NCBI GenBank assembly: GCA_963576735.1
Contig: OY755182.1
Coordinates: 248,001-312,000 of the forward strand
Source: Bedellia somnulentella
Taxonomy: Eukaryota; Arthropoda; Insecta; Lepidoptera; Bedelliidae
DNA: 64,000 nucleotides
Direction: 5' to 3'
The notes beneath the pieces were generated by a model. It was given only the letters and a program-made list of their open reading frames with translations, did not search any database and had not been told where the DNA came from. Shown here in pieces: positions 10,827 to 20,116 of the stretch. How positions within the stretch are numbered: position 1 is the first letter of the stretch; the number at the start of each line of letters is the position of its first letter. A program made the translations under genes and the position numbers.

Positions 10827-12314
10827 ATGCCTACTCGCAGTGAAACTATTAGTAATTTAGAAAAGAAGTTAAATTCAGCCCTTTTAGAATTAAAAAAATC
10901 AAAAGAAAATACCATAAAATTGTTAGAAGAACGTGAGGATAGTGAGCAAGAAATTAACAATATTATTAAAACCAATTCTTGTTTAAGGAAACAACTTGTT
11001 GATATGGATGCAGAGCTACAAGATAGCATAGCCCAAAGGATGGCCCTGCAAAGAGATGTTAGTTTGCACCAAGATAGCTATGATTTTCATGAAGCAGCAC
11101 TTAAAGAGATACAATTGTTAAAAACACAACTAGCAGGAGCTGAATTAGAACTTCATACATTAAGAAGCAACAAATCTGAGGAGAACTCAATTATGCTACA
11201 GCACATGTATGATAGTATTATTCATATGCCAACTATAGACTTAACTACTCCGGTAAAGGAAGAAAAACCCCTACCTATTGTGAACATAAAAGGTTCAAAA
11301 AAGTTAAAAAAGTACCTTAAACTTAAAAGAATTGTAAGGAATCATGTTAAAAAACTTAATAAACTAAGGTGTAGTCAACATCATGAGATGAAGTTTAAGT
11401 TAAATAGGTTAGAACAACTATGTAGTGATTATGAACTTTCTCTAGACAATAATAAAGTTAAAATTAGCCATGACAGTAATAGGATTATAGAATTAGAAAA
11501 ATCTCTTCAAGATATAACTTTAAAGTATCATAATAGTCACTTAGAGATGCAAAGCTACATAGAAGGATTAGAAGAAATTATAGAGTTAAGTAAAGAAAAT
11601 ATAAAAACAGTAGAAACACTATCTGGTTTTTGCAATAAGTGTGACAGTGTAAGTACTGTCATAAATTATGTATCTCCTGAAAATAGAAATAATATGGTTA
11701 AGCCCACTTTTGCCTACAATAGAAGTGTGTCGACTCAGAGGACTTTAGTCTTCTCCGATTCTCTTGGTGTTAACATTGGCCATCATTTAAACAAAGAATT
11801 AGACCAATGTATCTTAAATACTTGTATGCCCGGAGCAAGTTACTCTCAAATAATAAATTCTATTTTAAAAGAACAATATGACTCGAATACTACTTTAGTT
11901 ATTTTAATAGGTTCAAGTAATAAGGTGAATCCAAGTGACATAAAGAAATCATTTGAGAGGTTAGTTAATTTAAATGTTAGAAAAATAATTATAAGTGACT
12001 TCCTATATTCCAAGCATTTTAGCTATAAGGTTAACACTAGGATATATAAATTAAATATGTTACTATATAATTTGACTTTGGGATATAGGCAAAAAATTGT
12101 TAATTTTAATATAAATAATTATATTAAGAAATCATTAATGACTAAGAGTACCTTGAAAGTACCTGATTATTCTAAAAAACGTCTAGCTATGTTACTAGCT
12201 AGTAATATAGTATACAATAATGTTATTAATTTGAATAACATAACAATTTCAACTGACTTGGATGCAGTTATTAGTACAAGTACTAATGTATCTGGAAATT
12301 TAGCTTTAAACTAG
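10827..12314 (+). CDS. LINE ORF1: coiled coil plus SGNH/esterase-like domain
   Basis: 495 codons, starting at the first ATG of the frame (MPTRSETISNLEKKLN). In other LINEs ORF1 proteins bind element RNA and form the RNP. Residues ~8-115 are a charged coiled coil rich in Leu, Lys and Glu; residues ~160-270 are again Lys/Glu-rich helix. From ~303 comes an SGNH-hydrolase-like fold: RTLVFSDSLGVNIG (block I, SDS in place of GDS), VILIGSSNKVN (block III, Asn), then VPDYSKKRLAML near residue 445 where the family usually has D-x-x-H. Here the presumed catalytic His is Tyr; copy B has VPEHSKKR. The stop TAG directly follows the slippery heptamer TTTAAAC. Confidence 0.8.
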   Translation: MPTRSETISNLEKKLNSALLELKKSKENTIKLLEEREDSEQEINNIIKTNSCLRKQLVDMDAELQDSIAQRMALQRDVSLHQDSYDFHEAALKEIQLLKTQLAGAELELHTLRSNKSEENSIMLQHMYDSIIHMPTIDLTTPVKEEKPLPIVNIKGSKKLKKYLKLKRIVRNHVKKLNKLRCSQHHEMKFKLNRLEQLCSDYELSLDNNKVKISHDSNRIIELEKSLQDITLKYHNSHLEMQSYIEGLEEIIELSKENIKTVETLSGFCNKCDSVSTVINYVSPENRNNMVKPTFAYNRSVSTQRTLVFSDSLGVNIGHHLNKELDQCILNTCMPGASYSQIINSILKEQYDSNTTLVILIGSSNKVNPSDIKKSFERLVNLNVRKIIISDFLYSKHFSYKVNTRIYKLNMLLYNLTLGYRQKIVNFNINNYIKKSLMTKSTLKVPDYSKKRLAMLLASNIVYNNVINLNNITISTDLDAVISTSTNVSGNLALN

Positions 12315-12377
12315 GTAGTAAGACAAAGGAAAAGGCATATATTTCACTAGTTCATCAGAACATACAGAGCCTTTCCT
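12305..12377 (+). promoter_or_regulatory. Predicted -1 ribosomal frameshift signal joining ORF1 and ORF2
   Basis: TTTAAAC at 12305-12311 sits in the zero frame as GCT TTA AAC TAG, the classic X XXY YYZ phase, with the ORF1 stop immediately after. A -1 slip leads into the ORF2 frame at CTA (12311). A possible stimulatory stem follows: AGGAAAAGGC (12327-12336) against GCCTTTCCT (12369-12377), about 9 bp with one bulged A. The 15-base spacer is longer than usual. The same heptamer and stem occur in copy B (55276-55282). Confidence 0.65.
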
Positions 12378-15160
12378 GCAAATTATTAGAATTAGAGTTA
12401 TTCGTTAATAAGTACAATGTTAAAATACTTTGTTTGACAGAACACTGGTTAAAAACAGAACAAATGAACTTTAGTTTAAAGAATTACACGGTGGGCAGTT
12501 GTTTTAACAGGGAGTCCATAATGTGTGGGGGTAGTATGATACTATTATATGTAGACATTAAATTTAAAGAAAGAAAAGACATCTGTAGACTCTCTGTTGA
12601 ACAACATGTAGAAATCTCATGCATTGAATTGAGCAAGTATATAATTTTGTGTGTATATCGCCCACCCAAAGGTAACTATGACATCTTTGAAGCAGCGATG
12701 GAGGATGCTTTGGGTATGGCTTCCCGCAGCTCCAGAGAGGTTGTAGTTTGTGGGGATTTCAATGTTGACTTATTAGGTGAGGGTCTAGTAAAGGAGAGAA
12801 TCTTAACATTTTTTCAATCATTTAATCTTCTAAATGTATTTAATGAGCCAACCCGAATTACCTCGACCTCTGCAACATGTTTAGATAATATTTATTGCAA
12901 TTGTGACTACTCTGGTCACTTCCTTTTTGATAGCATTACCTCAGACCACAAGGGACAATTCATAAATTTAGAATTTACCATTGAAAAGAAAAAGTCAATT
13001 GTATGTAGACAGATAACTGAAAAAAAACTTAGCTTATTTGAAAATAATATTAGGTCTAGCATCAGCCCCCCAATGAGAAGCAGTGAAACATTAGAGAATT
13101 GTCTTTCTTTCATCAATGAGCTAAAATCAGAATTTAACAAAATCTTTAAAACTAAGGTAATACTATGTAATACAAAATGCTCTTTTGCTGAATGGGCCAC
13201 CGCTGGAATTAGAATAAGTAGAGATCACCTATATAACATTTATAGAGAAAAGTCCTATAACTTCAACCAAGATTTTATTATTTATGTCAGAAATTATTCA
13301 AAAATTTTCAAAAAAGTTTGTGGTGAAGCTAAATCTAGATGCATAAAACATAAAATTAAGAATTCTTCTAACAAGAGTAAGACTGTCTGGAAAATAATTA
13401 ACAGTGAAACTGGAAAACTAAAGTCCCCGCATGATCTCAATTTATTATTAGATAATGAACTGATACAGTCAAGATCACTAATTGCTGACATTTTTGAAAA
13501 TCATTTTATAAATACCCCCACTCAGACAACAGAGAAATTAAATTCATGTCCCCAAAAAGCTCTTGAGTTGTTGGAACAAAATGTTACCAAAACAACAGCA
13601 CAGTTTTCTTTCAAGTATGTTGACAGTAATGATATAATTAAAAATTTTAAAACCATTAATCTTAAAAAAACCGAAGACATAACAGGAATGTCAGTTTTCG
13701 TCATAAACAGAATAATAAATATAATCGCTCCCCATTTAACGATACTTTTTAATAAATGTATAGATATAGGAGAATTTCCAGACTGTATGAAGTTAAGTAG
13801 GCTCATCCCACTACATAAATCAGGAGATAGTCAGGACTTTACCAACTATAGGCCTATTTCTATTTTACCAGTTCTCAGTAAGGTTTTCGAGAAAATCATG
13901 TCCAACCAAATGCTTTCATATTTCAATAAAAATAATATATTCCATGACGAGCAATATGGTTTTACTAAAGGTAGGTCTACTGTAGATGCAGGAGTGTCAC
14001 TAATGAAACATATTTTTAATTCATGGGAAAACTCCCGGGATGCGTTAGGTATATTTTGTGACCTCACAAAAGCGTTTGATTGTGTAAAAAAGGAAATAGC
14101 GTTGACTAAACTTAAATATTACGGTTTTGACGAGCAAGCACTGAAATTAATGGCATCATATCTTGATAAAAGAACTTTAAAGGTAGATATTAATGGAACC
14201 ACGTCGAAAGGATCGGAAATAGAGATGGGCGTTCCTCAAGGTTCTATACTTGGCCCATTACTGTTTCTGATTTATATTAATGATTTACCATTTATGGTAC
14301 AAAAGTATTCTGAGATAGTTATGTTTGCAGATGACACATCTTTAATATTTAATGTAGCGAGATCCTCTATATCTCTTGACGACGTAAATAAAGCTATCTC
14401 ACTGGTATTGCATTGGTTTACTGTAAATAACCTGGTTCTGAATGCCAAAAAAACTAAATGTATTAAATTTACTTTACCGAATGTTAGGCAAGTTGACGCC
14501 AGTATTGTTATTGACAGTGAAAAAGTAGAATTAGTGAAAGAGACAAAATTCCTAGGGATAACAATCGATTCTAAGTTGCAATGGGGACCCCATATACTAA
14601 CACTTTCTAAAAGGCTGAGCTCAGCAGCGTATGCCGTGCGTAAGATTAGAGAAATAGCAGACATAGAAACAGCTCGCATTGTGTATTTCAGTTATTTTCA
14701 TAGTATTATGTCGTACGGTATTTTATTATGGGGTAAAGCGGCTGATGTTCATAAAGTTTTTGTCTTACAAAAGCGAGCTATCCGATCTATTTACATGTTA
14801 AGGTCGAGGTATTCGTTGCGCGAAAAATTTAAAGATATTGGCATTTTAACTGTCCCTTGCCAATACATATTTGAGAATTTAATGTATGCCAAAAAGAATA
14901 TAGGCCAATTTAGTAAAGTTAGTGATAGGCATACTGTTAACACTCGGAATAAGGAGAAACTTAACGTACCGAAGTGGAGACTTAATAAAGTAAGTAACTC
15001 CTTTATGGGACTATCCCTGAAAATGTTCAATAAACTCCCTTCTGACATATTGGAATTGCCTGTGGCATCTTTTAAAAAGGCAATTAAAGCCATGCTTTTA
15101 AAGAAATCTTACTACAGTGTTCAAGATTTTTTAAACGACAAGGACCCAACGCGCACATGA
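12311..15160 (+). CDS. LINE ORF2: APE-type endonuclease and reverse transcriptase
   Basis: The frame is open from 12287 but has no ATG before the endonuclease core has begun; the first in-frame ATG follows TEHWLKTEQ. Entry is therefore most simply by the -1 shift at 12305-12311. Endonuclease motifs: HQNIQSL (Asn), LCLTEHWL (Glu), VYRPPKGNYD, VCGDFNVDLL (Asp/Asn), SATCLDNIY and TSDHKGQ (final Asp-His). Reverse transcriptase motifs: SRLIPLHKSGD, NYRPISILPVLSKVFEK, YGFTKGRSTVDA, FCDLTKAFDCV, MGVPQGSILGPLLFLIYIND and MFADDTSLIF (FADD catalytic pair). The C-terminal part resembles the usual Jockey-group extension and ends DKDPTRT. No stop or frameshift is seen, so the enzyme could be functional. 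Confidence 0.9.
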   Translation, partial: LGSKTKEKAYISLVHQNIQSLSCKLLELELFVNKYNVKILCLTEHWLKTEQMNFSLKNYTVGSCFNRESIMCGGSMILLYVDIKFKERKDICRLSVEQHVEISCIELSKYIILCVYRPPKGNYDIFEAAMEDALGMASRSSREVVVCGDFNVDLLGEGLVKERILTFFQSFNLLNVFNEPTRITSTSATCLDNIYCNCDYSGHFLFDSITSDHKGQFINLEFTIEKKKSIVCRQITEKKLSLFENNIRSSISPPMRSSETLENCLSFINELKSEFNKIFKTKVILCNTKCSFAEWATAGIRISRDHLYNIYREKSYNFNQDFIIYVRNYSKIFKKVCGEAKSRCIKHKIKNSSNKSKTVWKIINSETGKLKSPHDLNLLLDNELIQSRSLIADIFENHFINTPTQTTEKLNSCPQKALELLEQNVTKTTAQFSFKYVDSNDIIKNFKTINLKKTEDITGMSVFVINRIINIIAPHLTILFNKCIDIGEFPDCMKLSRLIPLHKSGDSQDFTNYRPISILPVLSKVFEKIMSNQMLSYFNKNNIFHDEQYGFTKGRSTVDAGVSLMKHIFNSWENSRDALGIFCDLTKAFDCVKKEIALTKLKYYGFDEQALKLMASYLDKRTLKVDINGTTSKGSEIEMGVPQGSILGPLLFLIYINDLPFMVQKYSEIVMFADDTSLIFNVARSSISLDDVNKAISLVLHWFTVNNLVLNAKKTKCIKFTLPNVRQVDASIVIDSEKVELVKETKFLGITIDSKLQWGPHILTLSKRLSSAAYAVRKIREIADIETARIVYFSYFHSIMSYGILLWGKAADVHKVFVLQKRAIRSIYMLRSRYSLREKFKDIGILTVPCQYIFENLMYAKKNIGQFSKVSDRHTVNTRNKEKLNVPKWRLNKVSNSFMGLSLKMFNKLPSDILELPVASFKKAIKAMLLKKSYYSVQDFLNDKDPTRT

Positions 15161-15916
15161 CCATGTCCGTAAAGCTATAAATCTTCCCTCGTTATTCCTA
15201 GGAATAATTGTCTGGTGAGGATTTTTCTTCTCACATTATGTGATTGGTTTTTGTGATGGACAATTTATTTTAATTATGTCAAACTAGCGTTTGGTTTGGT
15301 CGCTTAGAAAATCTTTTGTAAAGTAAAAACATGTTTATAAACTGAAATTGTACAAACCATATTTTGAAAAAATGAAAAAATGTGAATGTAAAGAGTTTCT
15401 TTGTTGCTTCTTCTCTTTACGAACACCTTCCGAAGCAACGGATTAACGATTAATTTAAAACTTTGACGTTCAAAAAATGTTAGTATTTAACTTTATTTTG
15501 AAAAATAAACTTTTTGACTTTTTTTTTTTTTGACTTTTTTATAGTTTTTTTTTTCTTTTATATCTTGGAATTAGTGTGTATGATATTGTCTTTTTATTAT
15601 TATTTTTCTGTGTGTTTGTATATACTTAATTTTTGTGCTGTGTTTTCCTTTGTACGTGTGTAGCAGCGAATAAATGTTTTTCTTTCTTTCTTTCTTTCCT
15701 TCTATTTTATCGACACGATAACGGTTAGAATGAGATGGCAGTATACGGTACTAGGTAAGTGCGTAAGAGATGGCTACTTTATCCCACGCGATTATTAACT
15801 AACAATACATGGATAATTTTAAATATTTGTTATTACAAATTGATGTTAACATAAAATTTGCAACCAACTTTGCAGTCAAGACAATCATTTAGCAACAAAA
15901 GGCCGATTATATCAAG
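15161..15916. other. LINE 3' UTR, then a second 3' tail and peptide gene 5' flank
   Basis: The copy A 3' UTR runs to ~15,540 and is nearly identical to that of copy B. At 15,545-15,700 another retroposon 3' tail ends TGTGTAGCAGCGAATAAATG and (CTTT)n; a relative lies at 33.3-33.47 kb. From ~15,790 the DNA is the 5' flank of peptide gene copy 1, including ACTAACAATACATGGATAAT. Confidence 0.5.
15795..15860 (+). promoter_or_regulatory. Diverged promoter cassette of peptide gene copy 1
   Basis: ACTAACAATACATGGATAAT matches the cassette upstream of copies 2 and 3. The TATA-like stretch here is ATAAAATTTG near 15,853, about 60 bases before the start codon, where the other copies have GCTATAAAT. The match then fades, so activity may differ. 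Confidence 0.45.
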
Positions 15917-17537
15917 ATGAATTTTTGGGTGATTATAATAACTGTAAGTAATGCTCGACGATATTAAAAGAAACTCAATAAAACAAATACTATATTGTTA
16001 GTTTTTGCATTGACAACATTTTACTAGACGTTAACTGTAGACTATGGATCCAAAAGTCACGAAGGTTGATCCCCAATAGCTACGTCCACACTGTGCCTTT
16101 TCATCTTCAACTTTCGTCTTCATCTTTCTATTCAACTTTCAATTGACGCTTACAATAAGTGAATGCGTTAATTGAAACCAACACCATACTTTATTCGTAG
16201 TTTGAGTTTCTGTTGGAAACATGTGCGACGACAATATTTTACTTGGGGGAATATATGCAGCTTACTTGGTCATAAGAAATTCCAGAAAAAAAAACCATCG
16301 TTCCTCTTTACTTTATTCGTGTAAAGTTTATTGTTAGGATCCCAGAGTTGTGGAAAGCTTCTGTAATCTTCAAAAAAACTTAATGTTAAATCTTTTTCTT
16401 CGTCCACCATCTTGTTGTTGAACGCTATGACGCACAGAAATCCACCCGACACCGGATGACTTGCAACACAGCGCGCGCTCCGCTTTCAACTGTCATCGCG
16501 CATGCATTAAGGGCATGCCTCACGTGCGCTGTTGACTGCGCTATGACGCATGCCCTTATTGAACAAAAAAAGGCACAGTGTGGACGTAGCTACTGAGACC
16601 AATGATTTTTAAATTACAAGATTATATAGATATACAGGGTAAATAAAAGCTATCGATAGTCTCTGCCTACCCCAAAGTGGAACAAATGGCGTGAGTGTAT
16701 GCATGTATTATTATCTATTTCTCAGTCTTATGACAAATCCATTAATGTTTTTTTCTAAGGTCTAAATTTATCAGTGTTCTACGTCGGTGTATATTCATTT
16801 ATTTATTGAATATCATTGCATTCTTATTGTGAAGTTATTTGTACAGATTAAAGTTGAATTCTCACCAAGGTTTTAGCGATACAAATTATTACGGAAATAA
16901 AACATTCCACTGCCCTTATGATCTTGAAAAGACATACAGATTGCAGTTTTATTACTAAAGTCTCATCTGTCAACCCCTTGTTGGAACATCAATATATAAA
17001 TCATATTAATATTATAAATGTGAAAATTTAGATGTTTGGATATTCTAGGCAAAAAGGCTCCTCAAACAAATAATTTGTAAGAAGGAAATCTGGAAGAATG
17101 CTAGATAATGACACAAATTATAACATAGGATACTTTTAATACCGAAAAAATTTGACCAATAAAATATTCAGGCCTGATTGAACTAAGAGTACCGGAAAAA
17201 AACGCCGTAAGCTTTGTCATAAGCACATTTAACAGTACAAAATCTGTCGAGTAGGTACATAAGTAGAACCCAAAGGCATAAATAATATGAGAATAGTATT
17301 TGGAATTTTAAAATTATGCTTACCAACACAAACCTTATCAATCTAACTTATCAAACGTGACTTAATGCCAAGATTTGACTTGCAGTACTAAAATAATTTA
17401 ATCATAATTTTCAGTTGTGTCTGGTCATCTTACAAGTGCGAGCCAAAGCTGGAACCTATGGTAATGGCCATATAGGATTCACTGATAGAGCCAACGGTAG
17501 CAGCGAGCGCCGGCGCCAGCGGGCCTGGGGAAGTTAA
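15917..17537 (+). CDS. Small secreted peptide gene, copy 1 (two exons)
   Basis: Exon 1 is 15917-15943 (MNFWVIIIT), followed by a GTAAGT donor. Exon 2 is 17415-17537 after the acceptor AATTTTCAG. Joined in phase 0 it gives 49 residues: a signal peptide ending around LCLVILQVRA, then a short hydrophilic chain ending RRRQRAWGS. The intron falls inside the signal peptide, as in the other copies. In exon 2 a second frame is open from about 17481 to the TAA after ATGACCAACTGC and reads as Ala/Gly/Ser-rich (VAASAGASGPGEVKVG), more like copy 2. A small indel may therefore have shifted the frame, and the arginine-rich tail may be an artefact. An AATAAA lies at about 17,652. I do not recognise the family; the product is unknown. 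Confidence 0.55.
16079..16590 (-). mobile_element. TIR element with MADF-domain remnant in the intron of peptide gene 1
   Basis: A 512 bp insertion with 23-base perfect terminal inverted repeats (starting GCTACGTCCACACTGTGC), flanked on both sides by TA. On the minus strand, 16270-16452 encodes part of a MADF DNA-binding domain (MVDEEKDLTLSFFEDYRSFP then QLWDPNNKLYTNKVKRND). In insects MADF proteins accompany PIF/Harbinger transposases. No transposase is present, so this is a non-autonomous derivative. The orientation given is that of the MADF frame. Confidence 0.7.
16591..17414. other. Rest of the copy 1 intron
   Basis: It contains an RTE 3' tail scrap (16655-16715, CTCTGCCTACCCCAAAGTGG then GGCGTGAGTG) and a stretch around 16,780-16,850 (GTGTATATTCATTTATTTAT) that is also in the intron of copy 2 near 25,540. 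That stretch marks the two introns as homologous. Otherwise AT-rich. Confidence 0.5.
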
Positions 17538-17538
17538 A

Positions 17539-17589
17539 GTTGGTCTTAATCTCACAGGCGGCGTCGTCGGCTGTGAGATTATGACCAAC
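17539..17589 (+). other. Strong hairpin at the 3' end of peptide gene 1
   Basis: GTTGGTCTTAATCTCACAG (17539-17557) pairs with CTGTGAGATTATGACCAAC (17571-17589) with a single mismatch, around a 13-base GC-rich loop. It directly follows the assigned stop and overlaps the alternative Ala/Gly-rich frame. Confidence 0.7.
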
Positions 17590-18150
17590 TGCTAACTATA
17601 AAGCTGGTGGTGGTTACGGATAACATTGAACTTCTATTTTGTTTTTTTTTTTAATAAAGAATAAGCAAAAAGGAAAGAAATATTTTTATATATTGCCCAC
17701 TCCAAGTCAACAACTTTGAATAACAAAAAATATGATTTACAAAGAAAACATATACAGCATTTTAACAATACAAAAGAACAAAAACGTTCCGGTAATTCAG
17801 TTTTCAAAATATGACACTCACCGTCCTGCAGTCTAAATGTTCCTCCTCACAGCCCATATATGTCCCCACCAAGGGTCTCAAGCCTACCCTATACAGGGTG
17901 ATTAGGCCTTAGTCTAATTGTTATCTTGTAATAATATTATTAAGAAATAAATTTTCTTATGCATACAAATATATACATATGTGGGAGTCATGTTAGAGCG
18001 CACACTACTGCGGACTCAAACGCACATAGCAGCGTCTCACTCATATTCCTACATCGCGGAGTGTAAATGTTTTTCGAGTTAAGCATAGATACAAATTATA
18101 AGTTGGTACACAGCAGGGTGTACTGGCCAGTATATCTTTGCTGTCTCCAC
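17590..18150. other. AT-rich DNA, no gene
   Basis: 3' UTR-like DNA with a polyadenylation signal near 17,652, then unremarkable sequence. CTATACAGGGTGATTAGGCC near 17,890 resembles a DNA-transposon terminus, but no partner end was found. Confidence 0.35.
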
Positions 18151-18396
18151 ACATTCATACATATACTCACGGCTATAAATTTCTTAACAGGGTAGCCAGG
18201 GCTTTGGAATGAGAAATTCCTCAGGCACTTTTGGAAGTCGATGGGGAAAAGATGGAACAATAATAACTGTTTTTGGTGACGGGTTTCCAACCACATCGCC
18301 CAAAAATCACTTTATAAGCCCCTATATCCTTAGTCGCCTCTTACGATCACCCACGGGTAGAAATGGGGTAGTGTTATTCTAAGTCGACAATACACG
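18151..18396 (-). mobile_element. Family S element
   Basis: Near-complete minus-strand copy of the same subgroup as 9417-9673 (TTAACAGGGTAGCCAGGGCT, TCGCCTCTTACGATCACCCA). Its tail side begins ATACATATACTCACGGC at 18,160. Confidence 0.7.
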
Positions 18397-18429
18397 GCAA
18401 TATTACTTCACTAACTGTGACGAGGTAAT

Positions 18430-18728
18430 GGGTGGCGTGTCTGAAAGTATGATAAGTATGGGAGAGATTGTAAGAAATGAAAAGTATGAAACTAGGGAAA
18501 GCGGCAGGATATGATAGGATATGTGTCGAAATGCTGAGGGCTGGTAAAGGGTTAGTGGCTTTTTGCCTGTTCTTCCTTTTTCAGAAGGGCTGGGAAGCAA
18601 TGTACCAAAAGATTGGTGTAGATCCGTGAGTTTGCCCCTACCAAAAGGGAAAGGATCACGCATTAGGTGATAGATGATAAAATTTGGGATGTGCAAGCAG
18701 GATTTAGAAAGGGAATGGGATGTATGAA
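18430..18728 (+). pseudogene. Decayed RTE LINE fragment
   Basis: Plus-strand codons resemble the RTE segment before the reverse transcriptase (RNEKYETRESGRI, VEMLRAGKGLVA) and then jump to IDDKIWDVQAGFRKGMGCM after an internal deletion. Stops and shifts throughout. It overlaps the start of the tRNA-like repeat region. Confidence 0.65.
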
Positions 18729-18764
18729 TTAAGTCTTCTCCTTCCTCTTGTCTACGCCTAAATT

Positions 18765-19290
18765 CGGAGGTAGGAAACGCAAACACAACTTAAACGTGTA
18801 AAAGAAATAAAGGATAGAAGAATTTCGGAAATACGGTGGCTCAATTGGCAGAGCGTCGGGGCGTTTACCCGAGGTCGCGGGTTCGATTCCCGCCTGTGTC
18901 GAAATTTTTCTTTCCTTTATTTATTCTTTGTTTATTAGTAATAATCCCCACATGAGGTTTTCATGAACAAAAAGATTAAAATTATGTGATAGTTAGGCGT
19001 TTTCAACATTTGCATTCTATCTGAAAAGATAGACAAGTGGCCTTCCGAATTAGTAAAAATTTGGAGGTAAGAAACGCAAACACTACTTAAACGTGTAAAA
19101 GAAATAAAGGATAGAAGAATTTCGCGCTGGCAGCCATTGACACGGTGGCTCAATTGGCAGAGCGTCGGGGCGTATACCCGAGGTCGCGGGTTCGAGGCGG
19201 GTCGCCTGTGTCGAAATTTTTCTTTCCTTTATTTATTCTTTATTTATTATTATTTTAGTTTTCATGAGCAAAAAAATTTAAATAATTGTG
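18765..19290 (+). repeat. Tandem repeat units (~309 bp) each carrying a tRNA-like cloverleaf
   Basis: Two head-to-tail units whose tRNA-like cores start at 18,833 and 19,141. In the second unit the core opens GACACGGTGGCTCAATTGGC. The second copy keeps the 5' acceptor strand GACACGG; the first keeps a perfect T arm (GCGGGTTCGATTCCCGC). The 3' side CCTGTGTC pairs over 7 positions. The anticodon stem TCGGG/CCCGA is perfect in both, around loops GCGTTTA and GCGTATA. A T5 Pol III stop follows (GAAATTTTTC). Loop position 33 is C, not T, so a functional tRNA is unlikely. Related pieces lie at 4.9 kb and 33.6-34.0 kb. Confidence 0.6.
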
Positions 19291-19334
19291 TCTCATTAGT
19301 TTAAGTAATGGTTATATAATCATTTTTTTCTTAC

Positions 19335-19361
19335 AGCAATAACAGTCACCCAATAATTCAT
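19335..19361 (-). pseudogene. Orphan exon 1 of the small secreted peptide family
   Basis: The minus strand reads ATG then NYWVTVIA and a GTAAGA donor, with the conserved leader AACATATCAAG just upstream. Further upstream (19,400-19,480) a diverged promoter region includes CACAAGTGTTAACTAACAAT. No matching exon 2 is found on the minus strand down to 17.5 kb, where tRNA-like repeats and other insertions lie. It is probably a fourth family member that lost its 3' half, or whose exon 2 is too diverged to see. Confidence 0.6.
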
Positions 19362-20116
19362 CTTGATATGTTCGTGTTGTCGTTACTTAATAAATGTCAT
19401 GACTCATAGGTGACAATATATAATAACGATGTGCTTATGTATTATTCAAATATTGTTAGTTAACACTTGTGTCAGTAAAATTAAATAACAGAAACAATAA
19501 ATTGTAACAGAATTTTAGGGTTATGTAGCCAAATTGCAAAAATAAAATCGCAAATAATTTCATCATGACTTTATCTTTCAAGTGTCCGTATGAATACTAC
19601 AAAGTTGAAAATAGATTGGAAGAGCTCACCCATAAACCGCTTAAAAAATTTAATTTCCCAATCGCGGGTTAGCCGTTTCCATGGAACGCAACTTCTCCGG
19701 AACCGCTTGACAAATCTTAACCAAATTTCACAGGTGGACAGCCACAAAGTACCTACAGGTTTTAGTGAAAAAAAAATATGAACTTTTTCTAACATCTAGA
19801 AGAAATTGCCAAAAACTTTTCGATAGACTTACCATAGAGAAACTCATACGCTCACTTCCGCCATTTGATTTTTGTTAAACAAATGTGAATTGAATGTCTT
19901 TCTTTAAGGAACAATAATTTGCAATAAAGATAGTTCAGTCGAGTCGAATATATCGCTCAGCTCTTTTGTTCAATTGCACACTTGCATTGAAGTCCTAGTA
20001 ATAAAACAAATAAATATACATAATAGGTGGGGCTCTTGACACATAAAACTGATGATGTCTGGAAAGTATTGCTTTTGGTGTTACTCGTATGATAGCAAAT
20101 TCTATTATTATTTTAA
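19362..20116. other. AT-rich DNA
   Basis: It includes the 5' flank of the orphan minus-strand exon. The open frames around 19,571-19,795 lie on both strands over the same bases and match nothing known. Nothing else identified. Confidence 0.4.

Larger units (their letters stand above)
10260..15540 (+). mobile_element. Jockey/CR1-type LINE, copy A, near full length
   Basis: A ~5.2 kb non-LTR retrotransposon. It has a 5' UTR (start uncertain, between about 10,200 and 10,340), ORF1 with coiled coil plus SGNH-like domain, ORF2 with endonuclease plus reverse transcriptase, and a 3' UTR ending at CTTTTTGACTTTTTT near 15,530. Both ORFs are uninterrupted. Copy B at 54.2-63.6 kb is a 5'-truncated, broken relative sharing almost every base of ORF2. 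The ORF1 esterase-like domain points to the CR1/L2/Daphne side of the Jockey superfamily; I cannot fix the clade. The (CTTT)n stretch at ~15,690 belongs to a separate repeat tail. Confidence 0.85.

Noticed and set aside
19571..19795. Open frames on both strands
   Set aside because: They share the same bases on opposite strands, with no motif, splice context or homologue recognised.
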